The notes beneath the pieces were generated by a model. It saw only the letters and a program-made list of their open reading frames with translations. It was not told the origin of the DNA and did not search any database. 64,000 nucleotides of DNA from Hyalella azteca (taxonomy: Eukaryota > Arthropoda > Malacostraca > Amphipoda > Hyalellidae), in contig NW_025936149.1 in assembly GCF_000764305.2 (NCBI RefSeq), positions 43,482-107,481 of the forward strand, in the 5' to 3' direction. Both the position numbers and the translations under genes were made by a program. How positions within the stretch are numbered: the first letter of the stretch is position 1; each line of letters starts with the position of its first letter. Shown piece by piece: positions 21,901 through 33,900 of this stretch.

Positions 21901-24900
21901 ACAGCTAGAGTAGGCGAGATATCCCAGGCAAGGGCGGTGTTAGAGGCCCAGGACTTGGCGGCGTTGAGGTTGGCCGAGAGCCATCGCGAGACGGACTCCT
22001 CGAGCGGCGACGTGACGTCACTGCCGCTGCTGGCTTGCGGTTGCGGGGGATACACGAACACGCGCACTGCCTGCAGCTCCACCGCCTTCAGGAGCGGAAG
22101 ATAGGCGTGATAATGCGTTGAAAATGAGATGATGGTTAAGGAAAAGACTGGAAGATAAATGTGAGCGATGAATGAAGCTTTATTTACATATATATATTAC
22201 TGACAGGAGAGTAGAAATAGATTTATCCCGTTTACGAAATAAATCTATTCGTTCGTTTCGTTTACGTTATCATACTTGATGATCATAATAAGTACATTCG
22301 CCCTATATTTGATTTATTGACAACATTATTATGTACAGATCCAATCAGTTTCTAGTTGCATGTGGTGAATAAATATTGCAAATCAATTATTCCGTAAGTA
22401 AGAGCTCACGAGTAAAGTTAGGATGAGCGTGCGCTTCTTGAGATAATCTTTGACGTAAGTCTCTGGATGAGTCAGGCGCTTTGACCGAGACGAGCGTTTG
22501 CTGAGTGTGGATGTGTTGGATGACAGCGGTACGGTATTGATCCAGCCTCCGTGGTCCAGTGTGGATGAGCGAACCTGCCGCATGAGATCTCATGAAGAAG
22601 GGAAAAGGAGGAGTGGAACATAGGACGAATGGGATAGAAAAACAAAGAAGAGGAATGACACCAATGACAAAGGTGATAAAATAAACAATTTACTGTTCGC
22701 TGTACAGCCACGAGATTGTAGTTTATTACAAATTATATTATACAATGTTGAAAAGCAGGACGATTAGGCAACATTAAGAAATTTTCTTTGGGAGTAGGGG
22801 TAAAATACAGGTGGGGATTATTATGTTGCAAGAGAAGCTTTATAATTGAAAAATTAAAACACTTATAGACTACATGAGGAAATAGGAGCAGGAAAAAAAT
22901 CGAGATGATGTTTTCATGTGTTATACATACACGGAAGATAAAATAAAAATAAATGACTTTCATTCGCAGACAAATTTTGTAGGACGTAATATGTTGCTAG
23001 AGAGTGGAAGTTTACCTCAGCTGAAGGAGAGAGGGAGGCAGAGTCGTTGCTGTTCGGGCCGCCACCAGCCTTTGCAGGCACGAAGTCTCCCACGGAGCTC
23101 GTCTTGAGATGCTTCTTGTCAGCATACAGAGCGTTCCAGAAATGCAGCAAGCTGTTGTAGTCTTTCTGATGGATGGTGATGTACGTAGTCAGAATCTAAA
23201 TGTAAATACTCTTTGACATGTAAATATGAATTGTAAAGAAAATTGTGAACCGCACTGAAGAGTGAAGACCTCTAAGAGAGCTGTGGTGGTGCAGTGGTGA
23301 GCGACTATGTCTCTCGCACCCAGCTCCCGGATTCGAGTCCCACTGAGGACAAGTTCTACCGGGAAGCTCAGCTCATGGTCAACTCAGCCATTCATCCAAC
23401 TCTGGTTGATAAATGAGTACCTGGCTTGTCCAGGGTGTTGTGTAATGCAATAAAATGGTTCTGGCGGGTCAGCGAGCCAGTGATGGTCGTAGAACTACCA
23501 GTGGTACCGAGTGCCCGGAAAAACTGACCTATCACCCCCCCTCCCTAGTCGCCACTACCAGGATGGGCAATTACAACAACAAGACCTCTAAGAACTAATT
23601 TTATTGCTATAGTGTGGTATGAGTAATCAGGAATAAAGGCTAATATTGGGAATGAATCTTTTGAATATGACACATGTTGAGAAAACTGCCGCAAGAGCTC
23701 CTCACAAACATCAGTGGTATAAACTATTAGGCCTCAGGTTTAACATAGTAACTCTTAGGTTTAAAATGTTAATAAAATTTTCTCACGGCGTCAGGAATCG
23801 AAGCACCGGAAACCAAACGTGTTATGATCTCATTGCCTTTGCGCCGCAGCTATCCTATGCAGAGATCATCAATAAGTACTCCTTACATTTGTAAGTAGTA
23901 TGCTTGATACTTGAGTGTCAATAAATACTTAACACTAATTGGCACTAAACTTGAGTATCAAACTGTAAACTCATAGACACTAACCTTGAGAGCAGCAGAG
24001 CGCTGAGGAGGCACTGAGCGAGGTCTGCAGAAGTAGTCGAGGCTGGAGCAATAGATGCGCTCCCTAAGGACATTCTTGCTGATGGAGCGAGGTAAAGAAT
24101 CGCTCTGCACCAGCGTCAGCGCGCACTGCAATAAACGAAATCGCGTGCCTATGGCGGCCGTGTGACGGGAGATCCTCGACGATGCAGAACCTACAACCAC
24201 GTCAAGAGTTCGGTGAAATAAAGAAACGAGCATCGCAACTTGGGCGTCGCTGTCGTAGCGAGCTACTTCAAGACGTTCACCAAGGAACTTGATCCAAATG
24301 TCATGTGGTACGACGTCTGGGGAAGAAGGGTCAAGTTTACAGCCTTCATAGGCGGCTAGAGGATCAACCGTGACCACAAGAGGGGAGAAAAGCCCAAGTT
24401 GCAAGTCAATGCTTTCTTGCCATGCCGCTATCATCTGCTGCATGAAAGGCAGAGTGAGGTCCTGCCTCGCTGAGAGGATCCACTGCCAGCAAGCAACTGT
24501 GTTCTCCATTGTTTCTTCTGTAAAGAACTGCAGACACGAGCAGCAGACCAGACGCAGTAGCACTCGTTCGCAACCTTCGACTGCGATCAGAAGACTCGTT
24601 GCGCGCCAGAGGGCCACTGTAAAGTCCTGTTGGCTGTTCTCTGCCGCGGCGGTTTTCAAGTCCGATGCCAATTTATCAATGACTGCTTTCTTCTTGTCGT
24701 CTGACACCGAGCCGGCTAGCAACAGCCCCGCTATTTCTCCTTCATACCTGAACAATGGAACTCAAGTTGTTTGAAATATAATAAGTAGATAAAACGGTTC
24801 GATGATAAACGAGCAACAGCAGCTAAGAATTTAATCGAAATAGAAGAAAACAAAAGAAGTGATACACTTTACTAGAATAATAATTTGTACGTCAGAACTC

Positions 24901-27900
24901 TAAAAATTCCGTCAAGTTAAAATTTTACTTTTAATTGCGAGTAAAAGATTGACATTTTTTTGTTTGAACTAGAACATGTCGCTTTCTGGAATGTCACCTG
25001 GTCCGCAGGCACAGAGAGCGTACGAAGGAAGCAGTCAAATTCGAGGACTCAGCTTGTTCAGCAGTCGAGTCCTGCAATTGAGAGCAAGTCAACAGAATGA
25101 GAACAGCAATAAACAGCATTAGGACTAAGAAAATTATAAGAACAGCAATAAACGGCATGGGAATAATTAAGAGCATGAGTACAGTAATAAACTGCTTGAG
25201 ATAAGTAAACCTTCAGGATAATACTAGCGATCATAATCTTGATAAATCTTCTGGAAATATAGCGGCAGAAATGCCACTGTGGGGAGTTTAGGCAGGTGTA
25301 TACCAACAAGTGCAATAGGCCGGATCCAGAGATCAAGTCAAAAGACTGTACATGAAACGACGGAATACAGGATAACTCCAAGATTTTATTGAGAAGTCAT
25401 GAGTCGTGCTATCAAAAGTTGCGTAATGCACGCAGCGGCCTAAGAACATGTAGCGGCCGATTTCTCGTTTATGATCATCATGTTATGTCTGAAAAGCAGT
25501 CAATGATTGGCTGACGGAGTTGCAAACCCTAAATAATTTGATAGTACAGCCCTTGGTTGACGCTACCCATTCGTACGGCCATTATTATCGAGTTACAAGA
25601 TGAAGGAGGACGACAAAATTTTTCCATTCCTGATAACGGCTATAATCATCAGTTTAAAAGATGTGCCCGTACGGCCATAATTATCAAGTTAAAAGACGAA
25701 AATGAAAGGAACGATGAGTTGGAAGAAGACCTGAGGTGGCCTGTAACGTTACAAGATGTACAGAAGGAGGGCAATGAGGTAGATGAAGACTTGAGGTGGT
25801 CTATAACGATACAAGATGTGTACAGAAGGGGGACACTAAGGTAGACAAAGACCTGAAGTGGTCTATAACGATACAAGATGTACAGAAGGGGGACACTAAG
25901 GTAGACAAAGACCTGAAGTGGTCTATAACGATACAAGATGTACAGAAGGGGGACGCTAAGGTAGACAAAGACCTGAAGTGGTCTGACGACGGTATGCAGG
26001 AGTGAGGCGAGGGCGGTGTTGGGCCCCAGCTCGGCATGGGAGGCCTGGTAGTGCTGCAGGTGCGACCACGTCGCTTCGGGCGCCCACTTCATCGCCTCCT
26101 GCAGGATCTCCTGGCACCGGTTACGGAAGTCCACGACTGTCCGCTGGTGTGGAAATTCATAGATATTAAAGCTTATTTAAATATTTTAGTTATCAAAGTC
26201 AGGAAATAGTGGAAATTACTGCACGTAAATGCTTATTGAAATAGTTTTGTTAAAACAGAGTTACGCTTGGTTAACGGCGTCAGAAAATTGTGGAAATTAC
26301 CGCAGGCAAAAAGTAACTGAATTTGCTTTTTTAATGACTTTCGGCTAGTTTATGACGTTAAGAAATTGAGAAAATTACTGCAGGTAAAAAAGTGTATTTA
26401 GTTTTACGGCGATGAAATAAAACGAGTTACACTAATATTGAAGATGCAAAAGTTGATGAATTCATTTTGTTCTAAATAGTTTAAACGTGCGGTGCAAGAA
26501 TCGAATTTACAATCGCCAGGCTCAGGGTAATCATAACGCGTTTTCATCGCAATAGTTTGAAGGAAATCGAAGGATTTTCCTGATAATGGTGGCAAGCTGA
26601 ATAACTCAAAACCTTAGAATTGAATTGCAAACAAATCACGGAAAATTCCTAATTCCATAACTTAATCCAAGTTGTTATTACACAAAAATATGACTTTTGT
26701 TTACATTGACTTGGCACTTGAATTCGCAATTGACAAATTACCTACTCAACTGATTACAATGCTGTTAAATTACTAGCTAATTACGTAGTTAACTTATTAC
26801 TATGAGACGTAAATACCCGAACTAACAGAACTGGTCACCTGTCTAGCTTCGAGGGTGTCCATGAGAGTGATGCTGAAGGGGGTGTGGGGGATCGCCAGCG
26901 TGGGGTTAGCATCGTTGGGGTCGAGCTGCAGAGCTCTCGTCAGCACCTGCAGGATGTCTAGCAGAGTCTGCAGCACACGACCGTTCCACAGCACCAGCGG
27001 AAATCTGTTCAATATTCAAAATTTAATAATTGAAAAAAAAATTATTAATATCATCCACGAGTATACCTATACTCGTAATTGATCAACCCGTAGAATTTAA
27101 TCATTGAACCCCAATTTAAATTATTAATATCAGGCAGCATACAAAATTGTGTTATAATTCTCAATTGTGAACGTACATTAGGTTGGTTTATTTTTCCTAC
27201 CATCTTTTTAATGCATCAGTAGAAAAAAATTTATCAGCGCGTTTTGGCGACACTAACCTCTTCTCCATAGCAAAAATATTGCTGATCATTTATTAAGATC
27301 CATAATTCAAAAATGCAAATTCAATAAAATTTTAGACTTAATATTGGTCGGAAAGAAACATTATTATATATTCGGGAAAACATATGAAAATAAGAGCATG
27401 TATTGTACTAAAGAACAGCAGAAATGTAGCCGCTGGGTGTCAGTGTGGGCAGGAATACACTGAGTAGTTATCACTGTCTGCATGCTTCAAACGTCTCGCA
27501 TGCTCTCATTGTGTCACCAATGTCGGAGGTTGTAAGAGAGTATTAATAAATAATATTAAATATTAATGAATATCGATTCCCAGGTCAAGGTGGTAATTTA
27601 GCAATTTTTCGGTTGTATTCGAGGGGGCGAGAAAAGTCATTATCTGTTTAAATTCGAAAATACGTATCAACGTCAACATTCGTGAAAAGGGTCCGGGTTT
27701 TTTGTATAATCATGCATCAAGTCACATGTTAGAGGGTACAAGCTTACTGTGGAATCTACTAGCGGATACTGGATAATATAGTCAATAAATTGAAGGGTCA
27801 CTGATATATTTTTCCCCACGCACTCACCTGTCGACGAGCTTGGAGAGAAGTTTATCTGCCGTACGTCTGATGGGCTGCAGTGTGTGGTTGAAGTGCGTGA

Positions 27901-30900
27901 GCAGAAACTGCGCGTGTTGCACCAAAAGTCCTTCACGAGTTTCGTCCCGCTTCTGCTCCATCACGCGGTCCAGGAACAACTCGAACACTTTCTCCAACAA
28001 CCTTGAAATTAACCATACGAAGGTCATTTCTCGAAAAATTTTAAAGCTAACAGAACACTAGAAATTGTTCCAATAATGTTGAAGACAAACCATATTACAT
28101 TCCACATTCTAAAGTAAACCACATACGACCTTAAATTTTTTTTGTTCGAGTCCCTCACCTGATAGGCCTAGAAATTATCACAGTAAAACATTTCAGTCTC
28201 TATAACATTAAACTATCCTTTACCTAGTAACCACCTACATTCTCCCTCCATGAACTACACCGAAGAGACTTAAATTTTTATTAAGCGCATTACTCCGTCT
28301 TGTTGCTGCCCTGGCCACCGTTGCTCTATCTTTATAAGATTTCTTGACAAGTGACAAGCTTCCTAATCTGGACACTTGAAGAAATGTGTATCACTTGAAC
28401 TGAGGAAAAAGAATACCTTGAACGTTTAATAGATAAAAAAATGGGGAAAAAACAAGGAAAACCCCGTTAACGAGCGGTTTTAGGTAGGAAAAAAAATAAT
28501 AAAAAATAAAATATACCTGTTGACGAGCGCCCACATGTCGTCCTTGTCGTAGCGAATGGCGGGGTCCAGGAGATACTCCAGGAGCGGCTGGAAGTTGGGC
28601 TGCTCGCAGCTCCGGATCCTGGAGTAATTAATAACGAATTTTTAATATAAATCAAAAATAACACCGGCATTCCACTATGAATACAATGACGATGAGCACT
28701 AGTGATGAACAATGAAGTAAATGATCATAATGTCAGAAGTACGTAAGCAGAGCAGCGTAAATGTTATAAAGCATTTCTCGCCTCAAAATGAGCACTAATG
28801 TCAGAAGTAAGCAGAGTTACGTAAGTGTTCTAGAGAATTTCTCGCCTCAGAGCCTCGAGCCTGTAGACCGACAGGAGGTAGATGCACTGCGAGAAGGAGA
28901 GCTTCAGGACGCTGGGCGTCAGGTCCGCAGGATAGTCCAGCAGCGTCACGATCTGCTGACGAAGCTCCTGCAGCTCCGACTGACCAGAGAGGAGGATTGA
29001 TCAGCGGTCTAGAACTGGGACGATCTAGAGCTGGTATGATCTAGAACTGGTACGATCTAGAGCTGGTATGATCTAGAACTGGTTCGATATAGAACTGGTA
29101 CGATCTAGAACTGGTACGATCTAGAGCTGGTACGATATAGACATGGTACGAACTAGAACTGGTACGNAGAACGAGTAAGCAGAAGAGGGATAAACTAACA
29201 ATGTAAAGGCATTTAAGAGAAGCAACCGAGTCAGTAGAATGGACGTAGCTATAGACGATATTGTAAATAAGCGACACATCTCAGATGTAAAAGGAAGAAG
29301 CGAATGGAGGATGACACTGATCCAGCCAAAAGAAATCTCATGTGCCAATCAAGTTTTTTAATCAGAAAGGTAAAATTTACTCCATCAGCCGCAGTTAAAT
29401 TTATTCATAAATCCGTTCAAACTTTAGAACATTATTATTTGTTGATCTAGATCAAAATTGATGAAACTCACCAGAGCGACTGAGTACAAGATTATGACAT
29501 TATTTTCATTGTAAGATAGGAACATTATCATCGCAAGAAGATTTGGATATTATCATCATAAAAATATTTTATGTTGATACTGATCAACACTGATAAAGCT
29601 CACCAGAGCGACGGAGTCGTCCCGGACGGCGTAGGTGTACTTGAGTTCCTTCATCTCAGATCTGTTTTGAGTTCGGGAGAGCAGCAGGGGCGACTTCTCT
29701 GCGATGTGCCCCACACACCCGTACCACTCGGCCGGCCAGATGGCTGCACAACAATAATAAGGTTGAGGAATACAGGACAGTAATGCTGGGGGAATACAGG
29801 ACAGTAATGCTGGAGGAATACAGGACAGTAACGCTGGGGGAATACAGGACAGTAACGCTGGAGGAATACAGGACAGTAACGCTGGGGGAATACAGGACAG
29901 TAACGCTGGGGGAATACAGGACAGTAACGCTGGGGGAATACAGGACAGTAATGCTGGGGGAATACAGGACAGTAATGCTGGGGGAATACAGGACAGTAAC
30001 GCTGGGGGAATACAGTACAGTAACGCTGAGGGGAAACAGTGCAGTGCTGAACATAAAACATTTTACTTTCGAGACAGAGTATGTATGAAGTGCCTTGAAT
30101 TTATTGAAACATAAATCTGTGGTCATAATAGGAAACTCAGAATGAATTAATTTAATAAAGTTACTTTTAAAAACCTCGTAGAAACATTATTCAAGTTATA
30201 TTGCAAAGGGTATTTTGGGACTCATAAGATTATAAACGATATTGATAACTGAGCAAAGAGAGTGCATCACCTCATAAAATGCTAGTCAACAGTAAACATG
30301 AGATAAAACTATAACATTACATCAATCATTCAGAGACATTAACAAATATTAATAACATACGAATAATTATTGGCAAAAAAACGTTCTTGACTAAGAACTA
30401 TAAACGACAGAACCCACAGGAAAAATTGAGTCATCAAACTTTCAATCCATTCACCATTTCATGAAGTACTATTTTCATACTTGACGTCTGAATTCATTCA
30501 TCTCATATATATTATCAAACTCATCTATCGGTTAATAAACTCTTAGGCGACAAGGCCGTCTAGGTCGAGTAACTACAGCAAATCTATTACAGATTGAAGA
30601 AATAAAAAACTGCTTTCTCTTAATAATTAATAATAATAAATAAAAACATTCGTTTAAGCTCACCAGATACACGAAAAAAAATACAATTCAGTGAAATATT
30701 TAGAAGCCTACCCGTTAGGAATTCCTCCACAGATCATAAGAAATAAAATAGACTAATTTTTACTCATAATTAATAAAAAATATTATTCTCAGCTCACCAG
30801 ATTCACTGGATGCAAAGCCCATGACGATACAGAGCAGCCAAAAGTCCCTGAAAAGTTTGAGGAGTCGAGGGTTGGGCTGCTTGATGGGCTGGAGTCTGCG

Positions 30901-33900
30901 TACCAGCACTGCCAGCACCGGCACCAGCACACCGAGACTGCCAGCACTGCTCGACGCCTGCAATTGTGAGTACAGTGAGTACAGCACTGAGTACAGTGAG
31001 TACAATAGTGAGTACAATGGTGAGAACAATGGTGAGTACTATGGTGAGTGCAACAGTGAGTACAACAGCGATTACAACAGTGAGCACAACTGGTACAATT
31101 TACTTCGATCAAACGGTCATTGTCGCCTGTCAAAGTTAATATTATTGAATGAATTTCCAATAATAAACTGGCATCCGCACTCCAAGACTCCCATCATTGC
31201 TTCACACTAGTGATATAGAAGTGTTGAGGTAAAAATTCAGTTTCAGTCTCTTGCACAAACTATATAAACTATTACAATTCATTAAACCCAAACCAAGTAT
31301 AGAATCTTAAGAAACTAATGCTCAAAATCCAAGCTGTGGAAGTCTTGAGGTCATAATTCAGATTTTCTCACACACAAACTATATAAACTATTACAATTCT
31401 CTAAACCCAAGCCAAGTATAGAATCTTAGGCAACTAATGATCAAAATCCAAGTATCTTATTGATAGATTATGAAGCCACACCTTAAGCACAGCAGAGTTC
31501 TTCTCAGAATTGCTCTTGACGGCAAGACCGATTTTGACGAAGAGTTCGAGGAGGTTGGTGAGGAGCGTCAGCATCTCCTCCTGACCAGCGAGCATAGCGC
31601 ACACGTTCGCCAACACGTTGTGTACGCTCCACTCAATGTGCCTGCGCACATTTGTGCGCTTTATTACACGTTTCCATGTTCGAAAAATGCTTCTAAGTAT
31701 GAAAAATAACGCAAATTAAGTGGGAATCAAGTGATACAAATCATATGGTAAAATTGATCGAGAGCAAATCAAGGTCTCTAATGTGATATGTTATNCAGCG
31801 CCCATTACCAACTCGCACTCCCTGCAAACAACAAATTAATTAATAACCTTTTTTTGATTTATGACTTGATTCATAGGCAGTGCTCATTACCAACTCGCAT
31901 TCATTGTAACCAACAAACTGATTCGTAATCGTTGTGGATTTGTGACTTAAATCTTAAGCAGCATTAGAGTAGGTTACTTGTTCTGTAAGTATTCATTTTA
32001 ACAATGTAGTGGCTTGCAATTTCACTATATATTTTTTTCAATTTCCAAGTAAGACTTGACTAAAGAAGGTAACACAATAAAACGTACCTACTACGGATGG
32101 CCTAGAATTATAAGTACTTGGTTCTGTACAGCGTCTTACTTACAAGATTATAGATCATCAAGAGTAACAAGTTAGCGTGGGTATTAGGGTGCACATACAC
32201 ACACGCAGGAACATACATATTCCCAGTTATGTAGGTAAGCTCAAGTTCTGCCCTGAAGACCAGAATGTTATTGCCAGCGTTGCAGGACGATTTGTAACAT
32301 TGAACTGGCGTAGCCGTGAGCGGTGCCGAGCAGAACTCATCATAATGGCATAAGATTGAGCGTGTGTCTTGTATGATCACGCGTGTGTCTTCTTTGGAAA
32401 CAATTCACAATTTGTGTGAATCCATACCTCAAAGAATTGAGGCTGTAATTGCCGTAAAAGGTGGACCAACACCATACTAAAATATATTTTGTGGATTTCT
32501 CACGCGTTTCCCTTATTTTGCCTAACCCCTGTACCTATATCTCACTTCTGGGTAGCGTGGTTGCCCTGGTTGAGGAGGTGTGGAGACACACGAGCGACGT
32601 AGGCGAGGGCAGCGTCAGGATCGATGGAGCGCGCGGCGAGGAGGGCGACGCAGAGCTGCCGGATCGCCAAGTCCCTGAGCTCCTCGAACTCGCGGCTGCT
32701 GCTGCTGTTGTGACGGCCGTCTGAGCCCCACGTTCCGCTCGACACTGACCACCATAAAACAAGTTACAGATCATCAAAGACAAATAGATCGTTTTCCGTC
32801 CTGACCTCCAGCTCGACACTGACCACCATAAAACCAATTACAGTTCATCAAAAGCAAACAGCTCGTTTACCATCCTTGGTACCTCCAGCTCCACACTGAC
32901 CAGCATAAAACAAGTTACAGTTCATCAAAGACAAACAGATCGTTTTCCGGGCTAACCTCCACTGACCACCAGCTCTACACTGAGGCACAGACCAAAGTAC
33001 ACTTGACGTTCCTAATCAAAGCCAAATAGATTTTTTTTTCATCCTGATATCCGGCCCAAACACTGAGGACCGTAAAAGTAACGTCATGAATTCTAGCCTA
33101 TCAGATTGTTTATCGTCTTGACAAATCGCTTTTAACTGACGAAACAACTGAGAAAACCTCATAGATTCTTAGTGCCGACGTTCTTCCTAACTCTGACAAC
33201 CATCCAACACGTCATAGTTAATCATAACCTAATTAATAATTTATTGTAGCTCTTGATACAGACAAAATTCAAGCGTATCACTGTTAAAGAAAATGCATCA
33301 TTAGTTTTCGTTCTGCAGGAAACAAACTACCGTAACACAGTTCATCAAAGTACTTATATTAATTATCAGTCTGCTTATGTCGCAAGGAATTTAAAAGCAA
33401 AGAAAACACCAAGTAAATTCACCACATCGATATTGAAAACGTTTCGGAGTCCAGCTCCATCATCAGTTCGAAATTTCGACCTGATGATGGAGCTGGACTC
33501 CGAAACGTTTTCAATATCGATATGGTGAATTTGCAGTTCATCAAATCACACATCCATCAGAATGTTCACCAGTGACAGGAGGGTTAGAGGACGACGGGGG
33601 GCGGTACAGGCGCAGCAGGATGGGCGACGGGTCCACCAGAAAGTCGGTGATGTAACGCACGCTCATGTTGCTCATCCCAGGGAACCGTTCAGCCATCACA
33701 CCCAGACCCTGTGCACGTGAAGCTCGTCATTTCGGTGCGTAGAATACAATTATTCAATTCTGTTATTTGCTCGAGTAGTTACACATTGACTAAATATTTC
33801 TAATACCAGATTTTTCAATTAATGGTAAACTTTGATGAATTTCTTGAACTTTTCCACAGGTTGAACACAAGTAAATGAATAACACTAAAAGTCCAGTGAG

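Noticed and set aside
29651..30126. Open frames with repeated CPVFPQRY or VTVLYSPS units
   Set aside because: They arise because the 24-bp array period is a multiple of three; this is intronic sequence of PI4KA.
32108..32380. - strand 90-codon ORF considered as the missing PI4KA exon
   Set aside because: No similarity to the conserved missing segment; composition is non-coding-like.
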